From: Oncomelania hupensis
Lineage: Eukaryota > Mollusca > Gastropoda > Littorinimorpha > Pomatiopsidae
DNA length: 64,000 nt
Assembly (NCBI GenBank): GCA_036898135.1
Contig: CM072515.1
Span: 66,914,683-66,978,682 of the forward strand
Direction: 5' to 3'
Positions 47,905-60,064 of this stretch are shown here, in pieces. Every line of letters starts with the position of its first letter. Position 1 is the first letter of the stretch. The notes under the pieces are model-generated. The model saw nothing but the letters and a program-made list of their open reading frames with translations. It was not told where the DNA came from and did not search any database. Position numbers and translations under genes: made by a program.

Positions 47905-50900
47905 GAACTGACCTTTGACCCTCTGTGTCTCTCCAGGTGATCTGCCAGGCTTTTTTTCAAGGCAAATTTTTCTCCACAAAAACGACATGGATAGAGTTTG
48001 GTCCTGTGCTGAGAGATCAAATGCTTCTCCAAATCAACTTTACCACTGAAGGCGCCCTTGCACACTGGACATTTCTTGCCCTGGGTTGGCTCCCCTGGCT
48101 GCAGAGCCTCAGCAGACCACACTGTGTCATCATTATTGTTGTTGGAGGCTGTGGTGTTGTTGTTGTCGGGGGTGGTTGTGGTGGTGTGGCTTACGATGTG
48201 GTTGAGAGATGCATGATGTTCAAGATCTCCCTCAGAAGAAAAGGCCTCCGGACACAGACGACATCTGTGACATGGCCGCTTTGCATCTGAAAAATGCCAC
48301 CAGTTGGATGAACATGACAATAGAAAATCACTACCATGGGAACTACTGAGCAAAAGATGATTGAATTTCATTTCAAACAAAGTATTTTCCAGTTATAGCC
48401 AATAAAACACTGCTTCATGCCGCTATTGTCAAACTTGCACGATGAAGGCTGGATGCATCATCAATATCATGCACTAAAATTGTAACTTATTTATACATTT
48501 TTCATTGAACAGGTAACAATGGAAATAAGGACTTTGTGAAAACTAATTTTAATAACAAACTTTAGTCAATTTTTTTCATCTTTTGTCTCATTATTTAAAT
48601 AGGACAGACATAAATAAATAAATAGGGTTGTCTATCTGATCATCTTGTGAAATGTGTACCCCACCACCTATTATTAACGCACACATTGGAAGTTGGATGG
48701 TCTTACTCTCATGCTAGCAATTCAATGTTCAGGCAATGGTGGTCAGAAGAGAGTCAAGCCTGACACAAGTTTAGGTATACTAAGAAAGCCCTCTACTTAT
48801 GGCAATGCACATGTTCTGTCACTGATGGTTGCAACGACAATGAAAATAAAATACTTTTGAGCTCAATATACCTGGTTCCCCATCTGCATCCTGCTCCTCC
48901 CCAACAGTCATCATTTCATCTCCTTCTTCGCAGATCATCAACGGCCGCGGAGAATCGCCTGGAGAAAAGTTGGTTTCTGGAGTCAAGACAGGAGGCTGCA
49001 ATTCGGGTAACATCTCTGCCTTGCTGCCAAAATCATGCACATGAGTATAAACTGAGGAGATGGCCACAGCGGTACCAGCATCCTCACTAGTTCTGTTGCT
49101 ATGGTCTGGCAAGGTAGAGGGCACAATGGTGAATGGCTTGATGCGAGCGGACAACACCGGCCGAGATGTGGGTGGAGACGACAGTAGGGGAGATGACGAT
49201 GGAAACATGTCAGATGTGGCAGATGCTGGTGAGGGTGGGAGGGAAAAAGACGATGGAGAACTGGAATTCAACAAAGGACCACCGTCTACTCGTCTCAAAC
49301 GAATGCTACACTCTTTGAGGCTGATGTTAATTTTGTCACCGAGGTTAGCAACAGGTGGCCCATTGGATCTCTTGGCTTTATCAGCACCAGACTCCTGCGG
49401 CCTTTTTCCTGAACTGCCTTGGCTTTTTACACAAACACTCCAGTCTTCTTCAACAACTTCGTTCTTAATAGTGTCTACTTTAAAACAACCTTCGTTCTTA
49501 ATAGTGTCTACATTAAAAGAACCGACAGATTTTCTATCTTCTGCTTCACAGCATTCTTTTGAAGCCTGCCTTGATGCTGAGGTCTGCGAGGCAGACTGAT
49601 TTCCAACATAGGGAAGAAACTTTGAAAACACAGGCAACGTCAAGTTGCCTCCTTTCATCTTTTGGTCAACATAATAGTTAGCTAATGCACGGTGGCAGAA
49701 AGAACACAGCTGCACGCCAAAGGGCTGAGTGGAAACCCGGGTTGTCGTCCGCCGAATCTGCAGAAAGACTCGACACTCAGGACTCTGTACCCTTGTGAAA
49801 GGCTGTCTCAGCAAATTCAGTCCTTGGGCTTCAAAGTCAAATCCCTCCGGAAAATCTCTCACAACAAAACCAGGGCAGAACCCATACCCGGATCGTCCGT
49901 TTAGCTTCCACAAAATGTGACGGAATCGGACGGTGTTGAGGCAGCCGCCAGCGCTAAGGTCGGTGATTTCCACAGGCAGGAACAGAACACTGAAGTAGCA
50001 CAAACCGCTGCCAGTGACGGTGACTGTGATGGGATCAAGAGGGGCACCGAGCATTCCCAAAGCATTGCTCCGGATGATGATCAAGTTCATCTCTCCTGTG
50101 CATGATGAACTGAGCTGAAACACACAACAAACCATCTATAAACTTCAGGTTGTCTTGTAACCCTTTGAACCCTTGAATCCACGCAGCATAACCGAGATTC
50201 ACTGAGGCTTGCAAACAAGCTCCTCTCTCAGTCACTAACACAAGCCTTAATGGGACTCAGCCTCACTGTGCGCTCGCGTTCAACCATGAATGGTAACTAT
50301 GACACAGTTTCTAATCTGAAAATCAAGATTACTTTTCAATCAAAATGTGCCGTTCGGGTCAGCGAAAAGCCGCTGGTAAATTTTTAAATTTAAAGTGTAA
50401 TGCAGTTTTTGAAAGACAAAACTAAAGCCAAAAATATCATTACAAAAGAACGGACAAATCAGCATAATGGTGCACCGTCTGGAATTTAATGAAGTTCCAA
50501 ATGAAACCATTCATGATCAATTAGCACACACACATGAGTAATCAACACACACAAAACAAAATCATCCAAGGCAGAACAGTATCCACTATCCTATCCCGTA
50601 ACTCGAAGGTCGTAGGGGCACCATAGATGATTGTTTAGCCAGTGTACTCTATCTTTCCCTGTCCACAGCAACCTTGATCAGTGATTGTTTCACTCAGTGT
50701 CAAACCAGTCCATTCTCGAATGTTGTCCTCCCACCTATTTTCGGTCTCCCTCTTCTTCTACCTCCTTGCACTGTGCCTTGGAGGATGGTCTTTGCAAGAC
50801 CTGATGATCTGGTGACGTGGCCATACCATCAGAGTTTCCGTTTTTTCACCACTGTGAGCAGGTCATCGTGTTGTCCAATGGCTTGTGTGATGATCTGTCG

Positions 50901-53762
50901 GACTTCGTCGTTGGTGATGTGCTGGATATAGGAAATGCCCAGAAGTCTTCTGTAGCACCTCATCTCCATGCTTTGATTTCTTCGTTGTAGATCTGCTGTG
51001 AGGGTTCATGTTTCGCAAGCATACAGGAAGATGGAGATGACAAGGGGGTGCAGCAGTCTTATCTTGGAATAAGTCTTAGACTGATGATCCTGTCTATCCA
51101 AATTGGCTTCAACCTCGCCAGGGTAGCAGTTGTTTGTGAGATCCTGGAGATGACTTCCTGTCAGGACCCATTGTCTGAAACAATGGCTCCTAAATATTTG
51201 AAGCTATGCACTGTGTTGAGGGACTGGCCTTGGACTTTGATGTCCGTGTTGATACCATTGCCTGTGGTGTTGTTGGTCATCATTTTGGTCTTCTCTGCAC
51301 TTATTTCCATAGGCTCTGGAGGTGGTGTCAAGACTCTATACCAGCTGTTCCAAGTTCTTGTTCCTCTCCAGCGAATCTATCAATGTCATCCGCAAAACGT
51401 ACGAAGTTTGGAGATTTCTCTTCCCCCTATGTTGACTATGCCTTCGTGATCTGCAAGGGCATCTGACATGATGCGCTCTATAGGAAGATGTTGAGTGTTG
51501 GAGAGAGTAGGCATCCCTAACACACACCGATTGTTGTTCTGAACCAGTTTCCGATGGCGCTGTTGTGGAGGACTGTACTGGTAGCCTTGTTATACAGGCT
51601 TTTGATGACTTCAATAATTTTAGGGCTGATAATTATGAACACAAACAAACCAAAATCACCCAAGGCAGAACAGTAGAGTAGGGATTTCTCCTAGAAATAA
51701 AACAGCTCAATGCCTCAATTTAAAATAAAAATCACACATCTTTAACTAGTCATACAATTGTGTCACCTTGACAAAATATTTTAATTCAAAATGTTAATTA
51801 TTGTATTATAAATTATATAATGATCCGGTTTCAATTATATAATAGTTATATTATAATGGTTACGTTATATTATAATGATCTAGTTTCTTCAAAAATTAGC
51901 CTCATTACAAATTTCAAGAAATGAAGAAAAACAAAACAGAGAGAGTCTAAGTTCTCACATTTATTTAGTTTGTGGTTTGTGTGTGATTATGTACATGAGT
52001 GCTTCTTCCTGTATTACAATTCAACCAGTAACTTCCTACATCCACTTCAGACTTCACTGCTGACTTGTTTCGTGTGACATGGAAACCTGAGAACAAGGAA
52101 TTTCGACTGTGTGACATGAACTTCAAATAAAAGAAGCTCCTCAAACTATGTTATTGTTAGAAGGTATGAAAACAATACACCATGTTAATATGTTGTAGAA
52201 TAGTATAGTATATATGCTAATGATGGCATCATGGGCGATCAGCCTTTTGCCATCGAGATTGACCTGCATTTGTGAATGACTCATATTACTTGTCACACTG
52301 GTAGGCTTCCCCAGTTTCAGGCATCAGTTGTCTGATGACTTTTGCCTACCAGTACTAGAAGGGGGTGGTGATGGAATCTCCACCAAAATCAGTGGAGAAC
52401 ATTGTTAAGACAGTAATTTATCTAGACCATTTTTAAATGCTTTAGTGGTACCAACATCCTTTGGCAGACTGAATGTCAATAATTCTGTACGAAGTGAAAA
52501 AGGGCTGGTACAGACTAGTATGAACTGTCTTTGTAGTTAATTAATTATTCATGCCCTCCAATTGTACAATGTACTCTAGGAGATCTCAGAGAGATATATT
52601 GGTAGAGAGATCAGATAGAGATAGAGAGAGAGTGAGACAGAGAGTGAGACAGAGACTGAGACAAGGCTGTATGCATACTCAAATGTATGCAGAACAGATG
52701 TCACACAGTATACATAGACTTTACACAGTACATGACTTCGCAGTCTTCTTCTTCAGGATACTATGGAAACCCAGCAAGGATGAAGAAATATCTCTAGTCA
52801 AGTCAAAACTGACATAAGATAACCAAAGGAAAATAAAATAATAACAGAAAAACATTTTGTGATCCATATCTTGGCTGTACAAAACTGTATCTGTTACCTT
52901 CTTCTTGATGTATTTTAATACAGGTTTACCTAAACCCACCTACATATTTATCTATACATCTCTATGATATATCTCTCTACCTCTATTAAATATCTATCCT
53001 TCAGCCCATTCACATATTTATTCTTACAATTTATTTTAACTTCATACAAAGCTTTATCAATAAATATAATATGTTACATCATACATGTATCCAATGTCAG
53101 TCCTAGCGTTTGTATTATAAACATTTGCTTTTACTCTAGCCTTGTAGGATTTTCCAAAGTATGAATGATAGAAAATACCTTTTACTAAAACATTTTAACT
53201 TTGCTAAAGGCAAGACCACAACATAATTCAGACAGAGGTACAATAATTGTCATTTAAAATAATAAGTAATAATAAAATATTATCACAGCGTGTGCCTATG
53301 CTTTGCTGATTTAAAAAAAAAAAAACCAACCTGAACAACCTGCATACATGGACAGACATATTTCTATAATTCTTTTTGTCTCAGGAAAGCATGCTGTTTC
53401 TCGAATCTTTTTTCTTAGAAATTGATTTACTGAGAAGTCAGTCTGTTCCAAGTTCTACGTAATGCTGCTCCAAGAAAACAAGTTCTTGGAAAACTTCTTA
53501 CGCCGACATCGAGTTACCCCCCTTGCACAAAATGACATGGCTTGTGACTCGTGTTATGACGACTGATAAAAGTTTTCTATGGAATTAAGGACGACCTTAC
53601 CCGGTAAGACAGGTCCTCAAACTCGGCGGAAGATTTGAGTTCGGTCAAACAATCGGCGATGTACTTATTTGTCACGTTATCTGTTTGTGTAGCAACAGTG
53701 TCCGTTGACTTCGTACTGCTTGCATCTGTCGGTGACCCCCATCGTTCATGTGCGCTTTTCAT
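41168..53762 (-). CDS. Gene B: giant C2H2 zinc-finger protein
   Basis: Coding exons in order: 53762-53601, 50114-48872, 48286-47913, 47256-44742, 44103-41168 (7230 nt, 2409 aa). All junctions are GT-AG with matching phases (0, 1, 0, 1). Layout: short N-terminus (1-54); unrecognised Cys-containing region (about 55-210) then Ser/Pro-rich (to 468); fingers 1-3 in exon 3 and 4-5 at the start of exon 4, with fingers 3-4-5 nearly contiguous across the intron; long Ser/Thr/Ala-rich stretch; coiled coil (MQEREEKLRQKEEALKAREI); Pro-rich stretches; basic Gly/Arg patches (KKGGRGSRGGKR, PKRGRGGAKRARRG) resembling AT-hooks; degenerate C-terminal finger CSDCGKTFF...DHKC. Inferred role: nuclear DNA- or RNA-binding regulator. 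No orthologue recognised. The first exon frame is open to a TGA at 53838-53840; ATG 53762 is the first in-frame Met. Confidence 0.8.
44742..47256 (-). CDS. Gene B exon 4: fingers 4-5, Ser/Thr-rich region, coiled coil
   Basis: Acceptor tatttgcag, donor gtagaa; phase 0 in, phase 1 out. Starts VLTCRECGQQFRKKKLFAGH...H and PYFCTVCSKFFSREKAFEDH...H. Then about 400 residues dominated by Ser, Thr, Ala and Val, a predicted coiled coil, an Asn run (AAANNNNNSNSAASS), Pro-rich segments, and the basic patch KKGGRGSRGGKRVSVRSGGK near the end. Confidence 0.88.
47913..48286 (-). CDS. Gene B exon 3: zinc fingers 1-3
   Basis: Acceptor atttttcag, donor gtcagt. Finger 1 CRLCPEAFSSEGDLEHH...H, finger 2 CPVCKGAFSGKVDLEKH...H, finger 3 CRFCGEKFALKKSLADH...H, all C-x2-C-x12-H-x3/4-H. 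Thr- and Asn-rich spacer between fingers 1 and 2. A (GAT)n microsatellite begins about 8 nt into the following intron. Confidence 0.85.
48872..50114 (-). CDS. Gene B exon 2: unrecognised N-terminal domain and Ser/Pro-rich region
   Basis: Acceptor tgtgtttcag, donor gtatat, enters phase 0 and leaves phase 1. The first 150 residues are well structured (NLIIIRSNALGMLGAPLDP, GLCYFSVLFLPVEITDLSAG, HILWKLNGRSGYGFCPGFVV, VQLCSFCHRALANYYVDQK) with a CxxC near the end; the family is not recognised. A 39-bp tandem duplication in the middle gives twin VDTIKNE motifs (FNVDTIKNEGCFKVDTIKNE). The rest is Ser/Pro-rich with VPSTLPDHSNRTSEDAGTA. Confidence 0.75.
50582..51635 (-). mobile_element. RTE-like LINE, copy 2, 5'-truncated, in gene B intron 1
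   Basis: 3' third of the RT ORF to the C-terminus, heavily mutated. Its 3' end has a single ggata-type unit. Flanked by 40-bp direct repeats (50542-50581 and 51636-51675, about four mismatches). Confidence 0.85.
51676..53600. other. Gene B intron 1 remainder
   Basis: AT-rich with a GA-rich tract (52590-52660). No transposon or exon recognised. Confidence 0.4.
53601..53762 (-). CDS. Gene B exon 1
   Basis: Encodes MKSAHERWGSPTDA ... YIADCLTELKSSAEFEDLSY plus R; donor gtaagg, phase 0. The open frame extends upstream to 53837 without an ATG (it would read KFCVYCDYCASKG), so an upstream exon is possible. The join to exon 2 rests on phase and splice-site agreement across a 3.5-kb intron. Confidence 0.6.
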
Positions 53763-53840
53763 TCCTTTGCTCGCGCAGTAGTCACAATAAACGCAGAATT
53801 TCCCCTTATTCCACTTAACTTTCACACATAACTTTCCTCA

Positions 53841-55260
53841 GCTGTCCAGGTTTTCATAGCAACACTTCGTTCTTCATCCATGCCGGCAAACACGTGGTTG
53901 ATGTTTTGTGTTCATGTTTTAAAAAAACACTATTCCGTGAACTTCGTCTGCTACCATTTCTCAGAAATGAGCCCCTGTTGGACTCGGCAGTCAACGCTGG
54001 GATAGTCACATAACACCTTCTTTTTCATTGGCTGAGACGTGCTGGGCTATTTTGGTACATGAATCCTATTTCGTCGTGCGCTTTGTCAATATAAGTTACA
54101 TGTTTGGCATCAGTTATTTTCAAAGAATAGCTTCAATTTAGTCAAAACTCGCTTTTCTCCTTGAAATCTCATTCAAATCTAACAGCATGTCAGTGTGTTC
54201 ATGTTCCCGTAACCAAAACACCAACAAACCGGAGGAAGTAAATCGCTGCGCACTTCCACCCGGTCGCTTCTGATTGGTCAATTTAGTGTCGTCTGCATGA
54301 ACTTCCACCCTACAGTTTAGGCTACCTAGGCTCGGTCACGTTTTCATGACATAATTCAAACAAACGATGCATAAATATTTCGATCAAAACCTAACAAAAT
54401 ATAGTTTGTGCAATGATTGCATTTTGCTGTGCAATTTTTTTGGCGCAAAAAGAACTGTTGCATGAGAAACTGGAACGGAAGTTATGTTGGCTGGAGGTGG
54501 AAGTAAATTTAATCAATACAATCAGGTATGCTTCGAGGTCACCAGCGACTCAGGTGACATAAATTCCCGCTAATATAGGTCACCGTCTGTTTAAAAACAA
54601 AAAAAAGTTCTTGCCTGGACAAGCGTGTGACAGAAGTACGTGATTTTGATGGCCAGTTGCGATCTGATAGACTATAGATCGAATAATTGGCCATGTAGGT
54701 CATGCAAAATGCAGAATTGTTGACCTTTTGAACTGTTCGTTCTGGTTTTTCTCCTGTTCATTTAGGTTAAATTATTCTACGACAGCATTAGTTGTTAAAT
54801 GTAAATAGGCGTAAGGCGTATGTTACATGTAATAAATTAAGCGTAAATATGGCTTTAAATTATAATATCCTATAATTGTACGTTAGTGATAGCATATTCT
54901 TTGATTTATTAGTTTTTGATATGATGATGATAATTGTTTTAAATGTGGCGACGTGGTGATTCGTCCTTAACGCTAACGCAATAGGACGTTAAGCTTCGTT
55001 ATTCATTATATGTCGTTTACACAGGCGATATTTATGCATTTATGGAACATAAAGAGCGTCTGAGACTGCTGAGGCTATGCGTGGCAGGTGCCAGTGTATA
55101 CACGCGCTGTATGATTTAGGACATGTTTTGCGTACAATAGCACCAAGACCACTCAAACAAGGCTATCGACCCTTGACGCTAGCGCCGAGTGTTGAAATAT
55201 CTATCATGCATAGGCTGTGTGTAGGAATATGCCCTCAACCGCCTCTGGCACACAGATTGG
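53841..55260. other. Upstream region of gene B
   Basis: Includes a relatively GC-richer stretch (about 53850-54320) where the gene B promoter probably lies; no TATA box could be assigned. No exon seen on the other strand. Confidence 0.35.
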
Positions 55261-55264
55261 GGTC

Positions 55265-55507
55265 AGCGTTGCTTTTGGCTTTTGATGATTTCAATAATTT
55301 TAGGGCTGTACACTGTTATTGTTGCCCACAGAGCTGCATGCCAGACTTGGTTAAACGCCTTTTTGAAGTCTACGAACACGTGATATAGATGTTGTTGGTG
55401 CTGTAGGTATTGCAGATTATTCTGAGGTTGAAAATCTGTTCAGTGGTACTTTGCCCTGCCTTAAATCCTGCTTGTTCTTCAACTATGATTTGTTCAGCTT
55501 GGGGTTT
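55265..55507 (-). repeat. Isolated RTE RT fragment
   Basis: Matches only the RT segment of copy 1 at about 17835-18075 (EEQAGF, STTEQIFNLRIIC). It sits directly next to the 3' end of the next RTE copy, which lacks this same segment. Confidence 0.75.
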
Positions 55508-57111
55508 CAAACTCCTTTCCTATCCTATTCTATCCCGTAACTCGGAGGTCGTAGGGGCACCACAGATGATCTTTTAACCAGCATGCTCCATCTTTCCATG
55601 TCCTCAGCAACCCTGATTGTTTCGCTCAGTGTCAAACCAGTCCATTCTCGAATGTTGTCCTCCTACCTCTTTTTTGGCCTCCCTCTTCTTCTACCTCCTT
55701 GCACTGTGCCTTGCAGAATGGTCTTTGCAAGACCTGATGATCTGGTGACTTGTTCATACCATCGGAGTTTCCGTTTTTTCACCGCTTTGAGCAGGTCATC
55801 GTGTTCTCCAATGGCTTGTGTGATGGTCTTTCGGACTTCGTCGTTGGTGATGTGTTGGGTATATGAAACGCCCAGAAGTCATCTGTAGCACCTCATCTCC
55901 ATGCTTTGTATTCATCGTTGGAGATCTGCTGTGAGGGTCCATGCTTCGCAAGCATATAGGAAGATGGAGATGACAAGGGAGCGCAGCAGTCTTACCTTGG
56001 AATGTAGACTGATGGTCCTGTCTTTCCAAATCGGTTTCAACATCGCCAGGGCAGCAGTTGTTTGTGCGATCTTGGAAAGGACATCCTGTCGGGACCCATT
56101 GTCTGATACAATGGCTCCTAAATATTTGAAGCTATGCACTGTGTTGAGGGATTGGCCTTGGACTTTGATGTCCGTGTTGATGCCATTGGTGTTGTTGGTA
56201 TTATTTTCAGGAGGACATTGCTGGGATGACTGATGAGGCTGATGGTGCGGTCATTTTCAAACTCCTGAAGGTTACCTTTATTTTTTGGAAGGGTGATGAC
56301 AAGCGAATGGGTCCATGGTGTAGGCCACTCCTCACTCTGCCAGATCTTGTTACAGATAATGGTGAGTGCGTCAATCATCGCTTCTCCTCCTCCTTGAAGC
56401 AGTTCCGCGGGTATATTGTCCATTCCCGCTGACTTCCATTTCTTCAGCGATTGCACTGCTGCCTCAACTTTTTCTTGGAGAATTGGGGGGATTTCTTCTT
56501 CTTCTCTGTTCTCGAGACATGCTAGAACTGATGTGTTTCCGTTTGGTGTATGGTTGTAAAGGTCAGAGCAGTACTCTGTCCAAGACTTCTTGTTCTTCTG
56601 TAAGGCATATGCCAGACTTGCTTTGGATCATGGAGACCTTGGGCTGTTTAACATTTGACAGCCGCTTCACAGTCTGGTAGGCCGTCTTGCTGTTGTTCTT
56701 GTTCAGACTGTTCTCTATTTCCTGGCATTGATCTTCTATCCAGTTCTCCTTTGCTGTGCGCATGCCTGTTCGGATGTCATTGTTGATTTTTCGGTAGACA
56801 TCAACTCCCTGTGAGGTGTTCGTTTTCTTTATCATCTCTCTTCGTTTCTAAATCCAAAAGTTTTTGCCAAGGATCTCAGTGGCGGCATTTGTCACAGCTG
56901 AGTTGAAGGTGGTGGTCATGGTGTTGACATCTACTTCCCCAGCTCCCAAAATGAGCAGTGGTGCAAATTTCCCTCCAATTGTGACCTGAAATATTTCTGC
57001 CACCTCCGGGTCTTGCAGTATGTCCAGGTCGAACTTCAGTCTAGTGCACTTTGCTGTGTTTACTCTCTTCAAGTGAAGCCGGAAAGACATCATCACGAGA
57101 TCGTGATCACT
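55508..57111 (-). mobile_element. Old RTE-like copy 3, 3' part with internal deletion
   Basis: 3' end at 55508 with 'tcctatcctattctatcccg'. Covers the RT C-terminus, then jumps from LLKII directly to the NTNGI/ASTRTSKSKANPSTQ region (about 590 bp missing), then the RT N-terminal part to the end of the endonuclease at 57111. The rest of the same element continues at 59062-59880, split by the nested insertion. Confidence 0.8.
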
Positions 57112-58200
57112 TCCTATCCTATCCTATCCTATCCTGTCCCATAACCCGAAGGTCGTAGGGGCACCACAGATGATCGCTTAACCAGCATACTCCATCTTTC
57201 TCTGTCCTCAGCAGCCCTCATGGCTTCGCTCAGTGTCAAACCAGTCCATTCTCGAATGTTGTCCTCCCACCTCTTTTTCGGTCTCCCCCTTCTTCTACCT
57301 CCTTGCACTGTGCCTTGCAGAATGGTCTTTGCAAGGCCTGATGATCTGGTGACGTGGCCATACCATCGGAGTTTCCGTTTCTTCACCACTGTGAGCAGGT
57401 CATCGTGTTGTCCAATGGCTTGTGTGATGGTCTGTCGGACTTCAACGTTGGTGATGTGTTGGGTATAGGAAATGCACAGAAGTCTTCTGTAGCACCTCAT
57501 CTCCATGCTTTGTATTCTTCGTTGGAGATCTGCTGTGAGGGTCCATGCTTCGCAAGCATATAGGAAGATGGAGATGACCAGAGAGCGCAGCAGTCTTACT
57601 TTGGAATGTAGACTGATGGTTCTGTCTTTCCAAATGGGCTTCAACCTTGTCAGGGCAGCAGTTGTTTGTGCGATCCTGGAGAGGACTTCCTGTCGAGACC
57701 CATTGTCTGACACAATGGCTCCTAAATATTTGAAGCTGTCCACTGTGTTGAGGGATTGGCCTTGTACTTTGATGTCCGTGTTGATGCCATTGGTGTTGTT
57801 GGTCATCATTTTGGTCTTCTCTGCACTTATTTCCATTCCATAAGCTCTGGAGGTGGTGTCAAGCCTCTGTACAAGCTGTTCAAGTTCTTGTTCCTCTCCA
57901 GCCAATCCATCAATATCATCCGCAAAACGAAGATTGGAGATTGCTCTGCCCCCTATGCTGACTGTGCCTTCGTGATCTGCAAGAGCATCTGACATGATGC
58001 GCTCTAGGAAGATGTTGAAGAGTGTTGGGGAGAGAAGGCATCCTTGACGCACACCGATTGTTGTTCTGAACCAGTTCCCGATGACGCTGTTATGGAGGAC
58101 TGCACTGGTAGCCTTGTCATACAGGCTTTTGATGACTTCTATAATTTTAGGGCTGATGTTGTACACTTTCATGGTTGCCCATAGAGCTGCATGCCAGACT
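57112..58200 (-). mobile_element. Young RTE-like copy 4, 5'-truncated, nested in copy 3
   Basis: Nearly identical to copy 1 from RT palm to C-terminus, with an open frame from 58172 to 57129 (YNISPKIIEVIKSLYDKATS ... RPSGYGTG). The tail has four cctat units (GGATA on the coding strand). Its 5' end stops at the Tigger-like RVWHA position and abuts an hAT-like element. Confidence 0.88.
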
Positions 58201-58209
58201 CAATGCTTC

Positions 58210-59061
58210 CGGTGTTTCCCAAAACGCACATGTGTGCGTCAGAGACGCACAAAAACTGAAAAAGAACGCATTAAAAAAAAAAGGTGCGTCACAAGGGACG
58301 CAACGTTTTTGTTTTACTGCCGTTATGTATTCTGGCACCTCTGAGCTATCGTGCGCCCGAGCCGAGTAAGCGCGGTGATCTCCCCTACCCACTGACCGCG
58401 CTGACACGCATGCGCAGCCTTTTTGTTTGCTTCCGAAAAGTTCCAAGTTCCAAAGTCCGAAAAGCTGAAACATGTCGCTCGACAATTGGCTACGGAAAAC
58501 GATAACCAGCAGAAATGCGGAAGACGGTGCAATCGTTGAATGTTGAATCATCATTTTCAGTTCTCCCTAGACTAGGCAATGATGATCTTGTCTGTAATAC
58601 GCAGTTGAACAGATTTTTTTGTCTCTTTTTTTTTTTTCCTTCTGGTCTTCGACTTAGTCCCCTCTAACACTAACTGCTTTTACAGAGACAATTTGTCAGT
58701 ACATGCAGATTGATATGTGTAAATTGTCGTATGACCATTTCATGTTTGTTCTATGGTCATTTTATGTGATTTTAAGGTTCCTCTAGTCAATGATGGATTT
58801 ATTTGTAACATTTATCAGAACAGTATTCCTTTTGTTGTGTTGCTTGTTTTATGGCTATTCATAATTTTCAATAAAGTTGCATTGAAAACTAAGCTTTGTT
58901 TGACTTTGAGGCGTATTTGTGTGTCCGTGATGTTGGTAATCAAAATCAAGGTAAATGTAGAAATTGTAAGGGGACTCTCAAATTTTGTAAGGGGACTCTT
59001 GAAATTTTGCACCAGAGAGTCCCAAGGACTCTTTGAAAAAAAAAAGCTTTGGGAAACACTG
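58210..59061. mobile_element. hAT-like non-autonomous element (852 bp)
   Basis: Ends CGGTGTTTCCCAAA and TTTGGGAAACACTG, an inverted repeat of the CAGTGTTTCCC type common in hAT elements. No clean 8-bp target duplication is left. Contains a short plus-strand frame MSLDNWLRKTITSRNAEDG (from about 58472) and an AATAAA at about 58870, possibly remnants of a transposase gene. Confidence 0.65.
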
Positions 59062-59880
59062 ACTTCCGATGTCTGCTCCTGGAAAAGTGGGTGTCCTGCC
59101 AATGTTGATGCTTGATCTGAAGCGTTTCTTGACCATGATGTAGTCGATCTGGTTGTGCTGCTCCTCGCCGGTACATGTGTTCCATGTCCATCGTCTGGAT
59201 TTTTGGTGGAGACCAAGCGTGTTTGCCAGTATCAGATTGTTGTAGTTGGCAAACTCCCAGAGCCTCAGGCATCTGTCATTTGTCTCTTTGTTGCAGTGTG
59301 GTCCACATGTGTCTCCCCAGTTGTGGTGCGCATCTTGGCCAACCTTGGCATTCAAGTCGCCTTGCACTATGACTATGTTTTTCTTTGGCACTTGGTCAAG
59401 GACAGCCTGTAGATTTTCATAGAAATCCTCCACTTCGCTATCGTCATAGTCTGATGTTGGGGCATAGGCCTGGATGATGGTGATGTTGAAAGGGGCTGCT
59501 CTCAGATAGATCGTAATGAGTCTACTGGAGACTGGGCGGCAACCCATGACAGTGGCTATAATGTTCTTGTGGACCAAAAATCCAACGCCGTGTTCGTGCC
59601 TGTCATCTCTACAGCTGAAATAAAGCTTGTGGCCTTTGTCGGTCGTTGTTTCACCTAGGCCTTTCCAGCGCAGGTCGCTGATACCTAAAACGTTCCATCG
59701 ATAGTGGTCCAGCTCGTGGGCCAGTTCGTCTAATTTTCCTTCCGCAGTTAGGGTCCTGACATTCCAGGTTCCTATGACGATGTTGTTTCTGGTGCGGATC
59801 TTGCTAAGTTGTCCATCAGTAGCACATTTATCATCTCCGTCCTGGTGGCCAACGGAAGGCGCGGCCCGACCGATCCGGTA
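59062..59880 (-). pseudogene. RTE-like endonuclease segment (5' part of copy 3)
   Basis: Minus-strand frame with TIYLRAAPFNITIIQAYAPT, SDYDDSEVEDFYENLQAVLD, GDLNAKVGQDAHHNWGDTC and QIDYIMVKKRFRSS, the endonuclease half matching copy 1 at about 16070-16866. Here W-N-V-L-G-I-S reads through without the 2-nt gain seen in copy 1. Confidence 0.82.
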
Positions 59881-60064
59881 TGGAGTGAATGGTTCTATTC
59901 ATCATGCAGTGTGCTCATTCATCAACCCTGATGATAAAGCTAAGTCAGTATTCGTATGTTACACATTGTTTTCTTCCTGTGTTAAGTTGCATTTTCCGAC
60001 AATACTCTATTGGCGCAGCAGTGTATAGTGGCTATATTGAGCGCGCGCTACTATACAGACCTAA

